Shown here: piece after piece, positions 25,485 to 34,523 of the stretch
Layout of the letters: every line of letters begins with the position of its first letter
How positions within the stretch are numbered: the first letter of the stretch is position 1
From: Streptomyces dysideae
GTDB taxonomy: Bacteria; Actinomycetota; Actinomycetes; Streptomycetales; Streptomycetaceae
Direction of reading: 5' to 3'
NCBI RefSeq assembly: GCF_001514305.1
Contig: NZ_KQ949089.1
Coordinates: forward strand, 1 to 64,000
Length of the DNA stretch: 64,000 bases
Position numbers and translations under genes: made by a program
The notes under the pieces: generated by a model
Seen by the model: only the letters and a program-made list of their open reading frames with translations
Database searches by the model: none
What the model was told of the DNA's origin: nothing

Positions 25485-25499
25485 TCCCGTCGTTCGTTA

Positions 25500-25516
25500 T
25501 CTGACGTATCGTCAGA
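25500..25516. promoter_or_regulatory. palindromic operator in front of the 288-residue protein gene
   Basis: TCTGACG-TAT-CGTCAGA is a perfect 7-3-7 palindrome ending 41 bases before the ATG at 25558. It shares the TGACG-N3-CGTCA half-sites with the operator before the SDR gene. Confidence 0.65.
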
Positions 25517-25557
25517 ATTGTTTTGGAGAAGGCTTTCGGGAGAGGCGGGGAGCGCGT

Positions 25558-26424
25558 ATGCGGGACGCCGGACGCGAGACGAACCATCCGGACCTGTACG
25601 GCGAATTGGCCTCGGTCGGGCCCTACGGGGTGGAGGTCGGGCATGCGCTGATCACGATGGTCGAACCTCATCGGGGGTACGAGCGCGCCTACCACAGATG
25701 GTACGAGGACGATCACTTCATCGCGGGAGCGATGGCCATGCCATGGATGTACGCGGGGCGCCGCTGGGTGGCCACGCGCGACCTCCAGCTCCTGCGATAC
25801 CCGAGTGATTCGGCCGTTGCCCAGCCGGTTACGGCCGGCTGTTACATCACGGTCTACTGGCTGACCTCCGGTCGCTACGAAGAGCACATGAGGTGGACCG
25901 TCGGGATCAACAAGCGACTCAACCGCGACGGACGTGTTTTCCAGCAGCGGACCCATGTCTTCACGGCCTTTCAGAGCCACCTGGCGACGGTCTACCGGGA
26001 CGGAGCCGCGGGCCCCCGTGACTTCCACGCCCTCGACCACCCGTACGCGGGCCTCGTCGTGGAGGTCGTCGACGCGGAATCCGCCGAGCAGCGCGCCGAG
26101 TTGCTTGAATGGCTGCGCTCCCGCCACCTCCCGAAGCGCCTCGCGCCCAAGGGTAATGTCACAGCTCCGGCCGCCATGGTCACGATCTTCCGCCCGACTC
26201 CTCTCCCCGGCGACCGCATGTCGTACGTCAAGCAGGTCGAGGGCGTGGACACGCGGCTGACGTTGCTGTGGTTCCTGGAGACGGACCCGCGGGAGTGCTG
26301 GGAGAACTACTTCACCGGGCTGGACGAGGCGGTCGCCGAGTCGGGTCTGGGCAGGGTCGAGCTGGTGGCGCCGTTCATTCCGACGGTGCCGGGCACGGAC
26401 AGGTACGTCGATCGATTGCGCTGA
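25558..26424 (+). CDS. unknown protein, possibly two EthD-like (dimeric alpha-beta barrel) halves
   Basis: This 288-residue soluble protein has no signal peptide. The first half contains ALITMVEPHRGYERAYHRWY and EDDHFIAGAMAMPWMYAGRR. The WY-DDHF pattern resembles the WYDxEH segment of EthD-like dimeric alpha-beta barrel proteins. The second half repeats a similar beta-strand/helix pattern (TLLWFLETDPRECWENYFTG). The family assignment is tentative. It shares an operator with the SDR gene, suggesting the two act in one pathway, perhaps on an aromatic or polyketide-like substrate. A short hairpin terminator follows. Confidence 0.6.
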   Translation: MRDAGRETNHPDLYGELASVGPYGVEVGHALITMVEPHRGYERAYHRWYEDDHFIAGAMAMPWMYAGRRWVATRDLQLLRYPSDSAVAQPVTAGCYITVYWLTSGRYEEHMRWTVGINKRLNRDGRVFQQRTHVFTAFQSHLATVYRDGAAGPRDFHALDHPYAGLVVEVVDAESAEQRAELLEWLRSRHLPKRLAPKGNVTAPAAMVTIFRPTPLPGDRMSYVKQVEGVDTRLTLLWFLETDPRECWENYFTGLDEAVAESGLGRVELVAPFIPTVPGTDRYVDRLR

Positions 26425-26494
26425 CGGTCACTTCAAGGCGAGGGTCACTCTCCTCCCGACCGAGACGGGTGGTGGGTGGGTGTAGGCCGGGGGC

Positions 26495-26513
26495 CTGGGG
26501 GCGGAGCCCCCAG
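26495..26513. terminator. short hairpin between convergent genes
   Basis: CTGGGGGC-GGA-GCCCCCAG is a perfect 8-bp stem with a 3-nt loop, located between the stops of the genes ending at 26424 (plus) and 26536 (minus). Confidence 0.6.
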
Positions 26514-26535
26514 CGAGGCCGGCACCGACGCACGG

Positions 26536-28464
26536 TCACCGCAACTCCTCCGGGCACGGAGTGCCCCTCGGCACCGTGTAAGGCGCCGCCAGCCGATACG
26601 TGCCCGCCTCCGGGGCGATCAGCATCGTCCACTTGTCGCCGTCCGCGTCCTCCTCCGTCTCCATCAGGCAGCCGTTGACGTTGTCGTACGTCTTCGGCTC
26701 GTCGTCGGGGCGGTTCTTGGAGGCTTCCGTCTCCTGGGGTGGGTCGAGCTTCTTGCCCTCGGCGTCGACGATGCTCAGCCAGGGGGAGTAGGGGATGCGG
26801 ATCAGGATGCGGCCCGGCTCGCTCACGCGCATCGTCATCTCGCCCTGCGCGGCACGCTCGACGACCGTGTTCGGTTCGGCGAGCGAGGCCGGGTCCATGA
26901 CCTGGAACAGCTGCCAGTTGGCGTCGCCCCAGACCTGCTTCAGATACGGCATGCCGCGCCGCACCAGCTCCCGCTCACGCTCGGCGCCGTCACCGTCCGG
27001 CTTGTCCTTCGGTACGACCACGTAGTGCACGGCCCAGCGCTTGAGCCACTCGTGGTAGTTCGCCGAGTTGAGGGTGTCGTCGTAGAAGAGCGGGTTGCGC
27101 TCCATGTCGGCCTGGCGGTTCCAGCCGCGCGCGAGGTTCACGTACGGGGCGAGGGCGGAGGCCTCCCGGTGGGAGCGGGCGGGAACCACCTCGACGCGGC
27201 CCTTCTCGGCGCCGACCTCCTGGAGTTCGTTGACGAGGGGCGCCAGTTCGCGGGCCCAGGACGCGGCGGGCGCGGCGTGGATGGTGTCGTCGACCGTCTT
27301 GAAGCCGATCCAGCCGGCGAAGCCGAGCAGGGACAGCACCACCGTGTACCACTTGCGCGACTTCGGCACCGTGAACGGCAGCGCCGCCACCAGGGTCATC
27401 CCCGCGAACAGCATCGCCAGCCGCGTGATGTTGGAGCCGATCTGCGAGCTGACGATCCAGACGAGGAGCACCGAGAGGCCGTAGACCCCGGCCACCAGCC
27501 GGACCGTCTTCCACTCCCTGGGGACCAGCAGGAAGACGAGCACCGAGTACAGGAACGGCAGGATCACCGAGCCGACCGTCATCGGCTGCGTACCGGAGAA
27601 GGGGAACAGCCACGCCGACATGGCGACCACGGCGGTCGGCGCCAGGCCCAGCGCCCAGGCGCCCGGACGGCGCTTCTGCAGGAACAGCGCCACCGCCACG
27701 AACCCCACGAACAGGCCCGCCACCGGCGACGACATCGTCGCGAGCGCGGCCAGCGGCGCCGCGCACAGGGCCTTCGCCCAGCGTTTGTAGCGCCAGCGGT
27801 ACGGCCAGCAGAAGACGACGGCGACCGCGCCGAGCGCGAACATCGTGCCGAGACCGAAGGTCACCCGCCCCGAAACCGCGTTGCACAGCAGCCCGAAGAC
27901 GCCTGCTCCGGCCGCCCACAGAGGGTTCTTCACCATGGGGGTCCCCCCGCTCGAGCGAAGCCGAGAGTGGGGGAGGCTGCGGATCAGGATCATCGTCAGC
28001 AGGCCGGCCGAGATCGTGCCCGCGATCATCATCGTCGTACGGACACCGAGGACCGACATCAGATACGGCGACACCACGCTGTACGACACCGGGTGCATGC
28101 CGCCGTACCAGGCGAGGTTGTACGCCGAGTCCGGATGCCGGCCGACGAACTCCGCCCAGGCGTCCTGGGCCGCGAGGTCGCCGCCGCTGTTGGACAACGT
28201 GAAGAACCAGACGACGTGCAGGAGACCGGCGAGTGCCGTGACGGACAGCGCGGGGCGGCGCAGCAGACGCTCACGCAGGGCGAGGACGGCGGCGGCACGA
28301 GAGGTCCGTGAAGGCCTCTTCTCCGCACCACTGCCGCTCTCCGGGGTCTCCGGGCTCTCGCGGTTCTCGGGGTCCTTCGTGCGCGGCGCGGGTACGCGTA
28401 TTCGCGGGCCGGCTCCCGGTCCCGGATCGGCGTCGTCGGCGCGTGTCGGCTCCGCAGTGGCCAC
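26536..28464 (-). CDS. large integral membrane protein, glycosyltransferase-39-like layout
   Basis: This 642-residue protein has a disordered charged N-terminus (residues 1-65), about ten membrane helices (for example VTALAGLLHVVWFFTLSNSG and LYSVLVFLLVPREWKTVRLV), and a soluble C-terminal domain of about 230 residues (NPLFYDDTLNSANYHEWLKR, YVVVPKDKPDGDGA). That layout resembles membrane glycosyltransferases and the many Streptomyces membrane proteins of unknown function, but I see no decisive catalytic motif. The start is GTG 28464. A Streptomyces palindromic element is embedded in frame at residues about 164-176 without breaking the gene. Confidence 0.7.
   Translation of the reverse strand: MATAEPTRADDADPGPGAGPRIRVPAPRTKDPENRESPETPESGSGAEKRPSRTSRAAAVLALRERLLRRPALSVTALAGLLHVVWFFTLSNSGGDLAAQDAWAEFVGRHPDSAYNLAWYGGMHPVSYSVVSPYLMSVLGVRTTMMIAGTISAGLLTMILIRSLPHSRLRSSGGTPMVKNPLWAAGAGVFGLLCNAVSGRVTFGLGTMFALGAVAVVFCWPYRWRYKRWAKALCAAPLAALATMSSPVAGLFVGFVAVALFLQKRRPGAWALGLAPTAVVAMSAWLFPFSGTQPMTVGSVILPFLYSVLVFLLVPREWKTVRLVAGVYGLSVLLVWIVSSQIGSNITRLAMLFAGMTLVAALPFTVPKSRKWYTVVLSLLGFAGWIGFKTVDDTIHAAPAASWARELAPLVNELQEVGAEKGRVEVVPARSHREASALAPYVNLARGWNRQADMERNPLFYDDTLNSANYHEWLKRWAVHYVVVPKDKPDGDGAERERELVRRGMPYLKQVWGDANWQLFQVMDPASLAEPNTVVERAAQGEMTMRVSEPGRILIRIPYSPWLSIVDAEGKKLDPPQETEASKNRPDDEPKTYDNVNGCLMETEEDADGDKWTMLIAPEAGTYRLAAPYTVPRGTPCPEELR
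27937..27976. repeat. Streptomyces small palindromic element inside a coding region
   Basis: The segment GGGGGTCCCCCCGCTCGAGC continuing to GTGGGGGAGG is one of the short palindromic elements repeated in Streptomyces genomes. Here it is read in frame as LPHSRLRSSGGTP within the membrane protein gene, in a cytoplasmic loop. Confidence 0.6.
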
Positions 28465-28612
28465 CTTTAAGGCACTCCCCGTGGTGTCCCGTCTTCTGTT
28501 CTGGCCGCTGGTCCCGCCGCGTCCTGTTTCCCGCGTGTTGTCGGCCCTGTCTTTGTGGGTTTCCCGGCCCCGCCCGGTGAGCGGCGGCCTGCCCGTTTCG
28601 TGACGCTAGCAC

Positions 28613-28645
28613 GCAGCCCGCCGACGGGCGCTGTCGGCGGGCTGC
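28613..28645 (-). terminator. hairpin terminator of the D,D-carboxypeptidase gene
   Basis: A perfect 13-bp stem (GCAGCCCGCCGAC at 28613-28625 and its complement at 28633-28645) with a 7-nt loop lies 15 bases beyond the stop of the minus-strand gene. Confidence 0.8.
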
Positions 28646-28660
28646 GGGTGGGGTCTCCGG

Positions 28661-31600
28661 TCAGCTGACGCGGGTCAACTTGTCCGTGAAGCCCGGCTCG
28701 GTCAGGTCGGTCTGCAGGGCGACCGGGACCTTGACCGCGCTGCTGCTCGTGCCGTCACCCACGGTGAGCGTGCCCACCTTGGTGCCGGCCTTCGCGGTGT
28801 GCGGTACGTCGTCGGCGGCGAAGGTCAGCTTCACCTTCAGGCCCGCCCAGCCGACCGCCGTGACGTCCTCGGTGGCGACGACCGGGGTGCGGCCACCGAG
28901 CCCGTCGTCGACATGGCCCACGATGTCGCCCTTCTTCAGGATCGTCGCGGACTCCAGCGCGTCCTGCGCGGCCCGCATCAGCTGGTCCCCGGCGGTCAGT
29001 GCGGCGCTGAGGATGGTGTTGTCCACGCCGCCCGCGGGCTGCCGGACCACGGCGCCGACGATAGTGCGGGTCTCGCCGCCGACCTCCTGCTTCGCGGCGA
29101 ACACGAGGTTGCCGAGGGCGGAGGTGGTGGTGCCGGTCTTGATGCCGACGACGTTGTTCCTGCCGACCAGCTGGTTCCAGTTGGAGTGGTTGACGCCCTT
29201 GTAGTCGTCGTACGACATCATCGCGGCGACCTCGCGGAACGCGGGCTGCTCCATCGCGGCCTTCCCCAGCTTCACCTGGTCCACGGCCGTGCTGACGGTC
29301 GTGTTGTTCAGGCCGGAGGGGTCGGTGTACGTCGTGTTCGTCATGCCGAGGTCCTCGGCGGCGGCGTTCATCTTCTCCACGAACGCCTTCTCCGAACCGG
29401 CGTCCCAACGGGCGAGCAGGCGTGCCACGTTGTTCGCGGATGCGATGAGGATGCTTTCCAGGGCCTCGCGCTGGGAGATCTCGTCGTTCGCGGTGACGTC
29501 CACGGTCGACTCCTGGCCGGCGTCCGCCTGGTCCTCGGCCGTCTGGTCGATCTTGATGTTCGGGCCCTCGGCGCCGCTCTTCAGCGGGTGGTCGCGGAGG
29601 ATGACGTACGCCGTCATGACCTTGGCGACGCTGGCGATCGGCACGGGCTTCTGGTCGCCGGACGAGCCGAACGTGCCGATGCCCTGAACGTCGAGGGCGG
29701 CCTGTCCTGCCGACGGCCACGGGATGTCGACCTTGCTGCCGTCGAAGGTGTACTCGGACTTGGCGGTGAGGTCGAGGGTGGGTTCCGGGAGCGGGCGGAG
29801 AGTCTGTACGACCGCGAAGACGATGGCGAGGAGCAGGACCAGAGGGGTCCAGATCTTGACGCGCCGGATCGCCGTCCGGACAGCGGTGTCCGGGGGCGGG
29901 GGTGTGTTGGTCAGTTCGGCGAGCAGGTCCAGCGGGGGCTTCGGGGGGAGCGGTTGCTGGGTGGTGCGCTCGGGGCCGACCTGGGGGACGGCGGCGGTGG
30001 CGTCCGGGGGGGTGGGCTTGGGCGGTTGGGTGGGGCGGGGCTCGTCGAGGGGCTTGAGCGCGACGAACTTGCTGGTGCGGTCGGGTTCGGCGGGGGGCTT
30101 GGGGGTGCCGCCCAGTTTGAGCATGGTGGTCGGCTGGTCGACCTGGGGTGGCTTGGGCGGGCGTACGGCCTTGAAGACGGTGGTCGGCTGATCGACTGCG
30201 GCCTCGGCCTTGCCTGCGGCCTTTTTGTTCCCACCCGCACCACCCGTGCGGCTCTCGTCGTCATCTGCGGGTGGCCCCTGAGGGGTGTCCTCGCCGTCGG
30301 CGGCTGCCGGGCCGTCCGTTGCCGGTTCGGTGGTTGCCTCGGGGGCGCCGTCGGAGTCCGAGGCGGTGGGGGAGTGCGGCTCGGTGGGGGCCTTCTCGGA
30401 ACCGTAGGGCGCCGGGGTGTCCGCGTCGGCGCTCCGCTTGGCGTCGCTGCCCCAGGAGGTACCTGCGGCAGTGGTGCGGGTGCGTGCGGATTCCTCGGCC
30501 TTTTCGGCGACCTTGGCGTCGCTGCCCGGGGCGGTTCCTGCGGCAGGGGCGTCGGCCTCGTCGGCCCTCTCGGTGTCGTCGTCGCCCGCGGCCTTGTCCT
30601 CGTCCCCGGACGTCACCCACGCGGCCACGGCGGCCCGCAGCCGATTGTCGCCCGCCGCAGCACCCTCGGCACGATCGCCGGGCCCGTCGGTGTCGGCGGA
30701 CGTGTCCTGGTTCCGTTCGCCGGACGCGCTCTCGTCGGTCGCACCGGAGCTGCCGGCATCCCGCTCGCCGGAAACGTCCGCATCCAGCCCGCCAGAGCCT
30801 TCGGCCACGCCGGAAGAGGAATCGTTCACGTCGGCGCCGTCAGAGTCCCGCGCCGCGTCGGCGGAATCGTTCCCGTCGGTGTCCCCGGAGTCGTCAGCCG
30901 CGCCGGAGGAGCTTTCCTCGGCCGGCCCTGTTTCGTCGGTGTCCCTGGAGTCGCTGGTCGTGGCGGAAGAGTCCTCCCTGGCCGACCCTGCCCCGTCGGC
31001 GTCCCCGGAGCTGTCGGTCGTGGCGGAGGAGCTTTCCTCGGCCGGTCCCGTTTCGTCGGTGTTCCCGGGGCCGCTGGTCGTGTCGGTGTCCCGGGAGTCG
31101 CTGGTCGTGCCTGCGGAGCTCTCCTCCGCCGCCTCCGCCTCGGAGTCGCCAGCTGCGCCGGCGGTGCTCTCCTCGGCCGCCTCCGTCCCGTCGGTGTCCC
31201 CGGAGTCGTCGTCCGCGTCAGCGGCGCTCTTTTCCTCCGCCTCGGACTCGCCGGTCACGTCGGCGGAGCGCTCCTCCGCCGACCCCGCCTCGGAGTCGCC
31301 GGCCGAGCCGGAAGAGTTTTCCCCGGCCGGCCCCTTCCCGCCCGACGCGCCCCCGGCCCCCTCACCGGAGTGAGCCGCTCCACGGCCGTCAGAGGCCCCA
31401 GCAGCGCCGGAAGCGCCCTCTCCGGCGGAATCCCTCACGCCGGCCTCCACAGCGCCGGAGCCGGCGTCCTCGGCGTTCTCGGTGGCTGTCTCCGGCGTCA
31501 GCTCCCGTACCGAGAACACCCGCGTCGCCGTATCCACGCCACCACGCACCGCCGAAGCGTCAGCGTCACCGCTCTCCGCGGAGCCCGCCCCCGCACCTTC

Positions 31601-31762
31601 GGCAGCCGTCGGCTGTGCGGCCTCTCGGGCCATCGCCAGCCTCGGGTCGCGCCGTTCGTCGGCGGAGCCGCTCCTGGCTTCGGGAACCGGACCCGCGCTC
31701 CCCGACGTCGGTTCTGCCGACGACTCGCGCTGCTTCGACCTGTCGGGGGACTCGCCCGCCAC
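28661..31762 (-). CDS. D-alanyl-D-alanine carboxypeptidase with a giant acidic N-terminal extension
   Basis: This protein has about 1033 residues. The C-terminal 390 residues are an S11-type penicillin-binding protein with the SxxK motif in IASVAKVMTAYVIL, SxN in IASANNVARLLAR and KTG in VGIKTGTTTSALG, preceded by one membrane helix (IWTPLVLLLAIVFAVVQTL). It trims D-alanine from peptidoglycan outside the membrane. The first 600 or so residues are low-complexity Ser/Asp/Glu/Gly/Thr with degenerate repeats (SSATTSDSRDTDETGPAEES), and then proline-rich. The predicted topology puts them in the cytoplasm. GGAGGAGG precedes GTG 31762; an in-frame ATG lies at 31777. A terminator follows. Confidence 0.88.
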   Translation of the reverse strand: MAGESPDRSKQRESSAEPTSGSAGPVPEARSGSADERRDPRLAMAREAAQPTAAEGAGAGSAESGDADASAVRGGVDTATRVFSVRELTPETATENAEDAGSGAVEAGVRDSAGEGASGAAGASDGRGAAHSGEGAGGASGGKGPAGENSSGSAGDSEAGSAEERSADVTGESEAEEKSAADADDDSGDTDGTEAAEESTAGAAGDSEAEAAEESSAGTTSDSRDTDTTSGPGNTDETGPAEESSSATTDSSGDADGAGSAREDSSATTSDSRDTDETGPAEESSSGAADDSGDTDGNDSADAARDSDGADVNDSSSGVAEGSGGLDADVSGERDAGSSGATDESASGERNQDTSADTDGPGDRAEGAAAGDNRLRAAVAAWVTSGDEDKAAGDDDTERADEADAPAAGTAPGSDAKVAEKAEESARTRTTAAGTSWGSDAKRSADADTPAPYGSEKAPTEPHSPTASDSDGAPEATTEPATDGPAAADGEDTPQGPPADDDESRTGGAGGNKKAAGKAEAAVDQPTTVFKAVRPPKPPQVDQPTTMLKLGGTPKPPAEPDRTSKFVALKPLDEPRPTQPPKPTPPDATAAVPQVGPERTTQQPLPPKPPLDLLAELTNTPPPPDTAVRTAIRRVKIWTPLVLLLAIVFAVVQTLRPLPEPTLDLTAKSEYTFDGSKVDIPWPSAGQAALDVQGIGTFGSSGDQKPVPIASVAKVMTAYVILRDHPLKSGAEGPNIKIDQTAEDQADAGQESTVDVTANDEISQREALESILIASANNVARLLARWDAGSEKAFVEKMNAAAEDLGMTNTTYTDPSGLNNTTVSTAVDQVKLGKAAMEQPAFREVAAMMSYDDYKGVNHSNWNQLVGRNNVVGIKTGTTTSALGNLVFAAKQEVGGETRTIVGAVVRQPAGGVDNTILSAALTAGDQLMRAAQDALESATILKKGDIVGHVDDGLGGRTPVVATEDVTAVGWAGLKVKLTFAADDVPHTAKAGTKVGTLTVGDGTSSSAVKVPVALQTDLTEPGFTDKLTRVS

Positions 31763-32000
31763 CGATGCCTCCTCCATGCGCCGCACGGCGAACCGTGCGT
31801 CTACCGAACCGTGAACCGTCGCCCGGAACGCCGCTCCCCCGCGCTGTCCGAACCATGTACCAGTGTCCTGTGTGTGGGCTTGACCCAAGCGGTAGACGAG
31901 AACGACATACCTACCGGTTCCCTCACAAACAGGTCACGCACCCTCGACAGACCAATGTGAGAGGGGTCACCCTGTCATTCATCCACGCGGGGAGGCATGG

Positions 32001-32756
32001 ATGGGCAGGAGCCGCAGAACACTTCCGGAGGAGCTTCTGCTGCTGGCGTTGGACCCGGCCACGGGTACCACTGCACAGCCGCAGTCGCTCGACCTCGGTC
32101 TGGCCGGAGCACAGCTAGTAGAGCTGGCGCTGGCCGGACGGATAGCCCCAGACGGGGATCGTATCGCCGTGGTAGTACCACGGCCGACTGGAGATCCAAC
32201 ACTGGACTGCGCGTTGGAGTTGCTGCGAAGGCGTGGCGCTCCTGTGCGGGCGGTCAACTGGATTGGCGGGCCCCGCCTGGGGCTGCGTCAGACCTACCTC
32301 TCGCATCTGGAGCGGTGCGGCATGGTGCATGCCGTGGCCGGCCAGATGTGCGGGGTGTTGCCGACGACTCGCTATCAGGCGACGGACAACGAGATCAGCC
32401 GGGAGATCAGGGCCCGGCTGGACTCCGCGATCCGCACCGGCGTGCCGCCGGACCCGCGGACCGCCGCGCTCGCCGCCCTGGCGCACGCGGTCGGCCTCGG
32501 CAAGCACCTGTATCCGGGCAACGAGGGCCGTTCCTCTCGTTCCCGGCTGCGGGACCTGATCAGGCACGACCCCATGGGCGGCCTCGTGGCGCACGCCGTG
32601 ATGGACGTTCAGAACGGCGTGGGCGCGCAGCCACGCCGCAGCCCGGCACCGGCCGGCCGTCAGGCCACCGCCGGAGGCAGGGCCGCACCGGAACCCGCCC
32701 GCGGCGTTCCGATGCAACCGCGCCACGGAAGCATGGCGCGCGTCGTGGCCCACTGA
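32001..32756 (+). CDS. GPP34 (GOLPH3/Vps74-like) family protein
   Basis: This is a 251-residue protein with the GPP34 pattern: TLPEELLLLALDPATG at the N-terminus, LDLGLAGAQLVELALAGRIA, and a C-terminal helical part with TAALAALAHAVGLGKHLYPG. In eukaryotes GOLPH3 binds phosphoinositides and sorts Golgi enzymes. Actinobacterial members are widespread but their role is unknown, with membrane association likely. GGGGAGG at 31990 supports ATG 32001. A disordered tail begins near residue 205. It is divergent from the carboxypeptidase gene. Confidence 0.8.
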   Translation: MGRSRRTLPEELLLLALDPATGTTAQPQSLDLGLAGAQLVELALAGRIAPDGDRIAVVVPRPTGDPTLDCALELLRRRGAPVRAVNWIGGPRLGLRQTYLSHLERCGMVHAVAGQMCGVLPTTRYQATDNEISREIRARLDSAIRTGVPPDPRTAALAALAHAVGLGKHLYPGNEGRSSRSRLRDLIRHDPMGGLVAHAVMDVQNGVGAQPRRSPAPAGRQATAGGRAAPEPARGVPMQPRHGSMARVVAH

Positions 32757-33110
32757 GCCGCAGTTCCACGACGACGGCACGACCCGAACGTGACGTTTCA
32801 TCGCTTCACCGCTCGACCGTTTCAGCGCTCGACCGTTCCACCCGCTTCACCTGCACTGCCGCGCCGCAGTCCCCGAGACCCGGTACGGGAGCCGCTGGTC
32901 CCGCGCGGGGTGACGGGGCCGTACGTCCGGACGACGACCACGGTCCCGCCGCCCCGCGCGGCCGCATTTGCCGGGGGTGTCCCCGAACTGGCGCGTATGC
33001 AGCGCATATCCACCGTTTCCCAGCGGTAGTAAGCACCTTGGTGGCAGTCTGCTCAACAGCAGATACGCAAAGTGTTAATTCACAGGCACGCAGCCGGAGG
33101 TGCACGTCCC
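32757..33110. other. gene-free intergenic region
   Basis: No supported gene lies in these 354 bp. There are two copies of GCTCGACCGTT (32811-32821 and 32827-32837), 16 bases apart. An AT-richer patch near 33061-33082 (GTGTTAATTCAC is a near-palindrome) may be the promoter or operator of the regulator gene at 33111. Confidence 0.4.
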
Positions 33111-33968
33111 GTGGCGTCCAATGTCAATCCCACCGTCAGGCGACGCCGGCTGGGCCAGGAGTTGCGTCGGCTCCGCGAGCTCAAGGGCATGACGGCCGAG
33201 GAGGTGGCGGAACGGCTGCTCGTCTCGCAGTCGAAGATCAGCCGGCTGGAGAACGGGCGGCGCAGCATCAGCCAGCGCGATGTCCGCGATCTGTGCGGGG
33301 TGTACGAGGTCGAGGACCACCGGGTCATCGAGTCGCTCATGCAGATGGCCAAGGACTCGCGTCAGCAGGGGTGGTGGCACTCCTTCGGGGACATTCCGTA
33401 CAGCGTCTACATCGGGCTCGAGACCGATGCCGCGAGTCTGCGGGTGTTCGCGCCGCAGGTGGTGCCGGGGCTGCTGCAGACACGTGCGTATGCCGAGGCC
33501 GTCATCCGGGGCGCGTTGCCCGAGACCGCCACGGCCGAGATCGAGAAGCGTGTGCAGGTGCGGCTGCGGAGGCAGGATCGTATCTCCGCCGAGGAGAGCC
33601 CGCTTCGGCTGTGGGCGGTGCTCGACGAGGCCGCCCTGCGGCGCGTCGTCGGGAACCGGCAGCTGATGCGCGAGCAGCTGGAGCATCTCGTCGAGGTGGC
33701 CTCGCTGCCCCATGTCACCGTGCAGGTCCTGCCGTTCGACGTCGGCGCGCATCCGGGTCTCAACGGCCAGTATTCGATCCTGGAGTTCCCCGACGCGGCG
33801 GACTCGAGTGTCGTCTATATCGAGGGTGTCACCAGTGATCTTTATCTGGAGAAAGCCGCCGATGTGCAGAATTACAGTGTGATGTACGAACATCTCCGGG
33901 CGCAGGCCATGAATGCGGAACAAACCCGGCAATTCATCTCGGACGTGGCGAAAGAGTACGCGCGCTGA
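33111..33968 (+). CDS. XRE-family regulator with DUF5753 (third WhiJ cassette)
   Basis: This regulator of about 285 residues starts at GTG 33111 (GGAGG at 33096); an upstream in-frame start at 33072 lacks a good ribosome-binding site. The helix-turn-helix is LGQELRRLRELKGMTAEEVA plus SQSKISRLENGRRSISQRDV. The DUF5753 part has FAPQVVPGLLQTRAYAEAVI and VASLPHVTVQVLPFDVGAHP. A DUF397 gene follows 230 bases later on the same strand, but no ATPase partner is present. The slightly lower GC at its 3' end and the gap to the DUF397 gene differ from the other two cassettes. Confidence 0.9.
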   Translation: MASNVNPTVRRRRLGQELRRLRELKGMTAEEVAERLLVSQSKISRLENGRRSISQRDVRDLCGVYEVEDHRVIESLMQMAKDSRQQGWWHSFGDIPYSVYIGLETDAASLRVFAPQVVPGLLQTRAYAEAVIRGALPETATAEIEKRVQVRLRRQDRISAEESPLRLWAVLDEAALRRVVGNRQLMREQLEHLVEVASLPHVTVQVLPFDVGAHPGLNGQYSILEFPDAADSSVVYIEGVTSDLYLEKAADVQNYSVMYEHLRAQAMNAEQTRQFISDVAKEYAR

Positions 33969-34200
33969 CGTCGTTCTGGTGAGCGGTGCCGGAAGGTACA
34001 CCTTCGACGGGCTCCAAGGGAAGACCCACCTGGAATATGCCATCCAGTCGAGTGAATCGCTACTCCGTCCGCGGAGCTGGACGAGTAGCGTCGATCAAGC
34101 CAGCAGATGACAGCGCTGGCGCAAACCGTGTTGCGAAATCCGGCCGGGGGACTCGGTACCGGTGACGCGACTCAGCGACTGGCAAGCTACCGGAGCAAAC

Positions 34201-34392
34201 ATGGCAATTCTTCGCGGTGTCACGCAACAGTGGACAAAGTCTTCCTACTCCGTCGGGAACGGCGAATGCGTCGAGGTCAAGTCGCCGACCTCGGCCGCAC
34301 TCGCCGTCCGGGACTCCAAGAATCCCCAGGGGCCCGCCCTGGCCTTCCCCGCCGACGCGTGGAACGTCTTCGTGGCATCGGTCAAGGTGTGA
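34201..34392 (+). CDS. DUF397 domain protein (third WhiJ cassette)
   Basis: This 63-residue protein reads MAILRGVTQQWTKSSYSVGN, GECVEVKSP, LAVRDSKNPQGPALAFP and AWNVFVASVKV, a complete DUF397 domain. ATG 34201 is preceded by GGAGC; an in-frame upstream start at 34162 would add 13 residues. Unlike the two other cassettes it does not overlap the regulator gene, so it may have its own promoter in 33969-34200. Confidence 0.88.
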   Translation: MAILRGVTQQWTKSSYSVGNGECVEVKSPTSAALAVRDSKNPQGPALAFPADAWNVFVASVKV

Positions 34393-34523
34393 GGGGAGGA
34401 TCTTCCTGATCCTCGCCCGACCACCAGGCAGAGCGCACAAGGGACAACTTCACAAGCACCAACGACAGAGCCCTCTCGACTAGCCCGCCGTCCTTGCCGA
34501 GGGGGCTCGGCTTGTGCGCACGG

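Noticed and set aside
28799..31960. A 1053-codon plus-strand frame
   Set aside because: It mirrors the low-complexity carboxypeptidase gene; its repeats are the reverse complement of that gene's Ser/Asp repeats.
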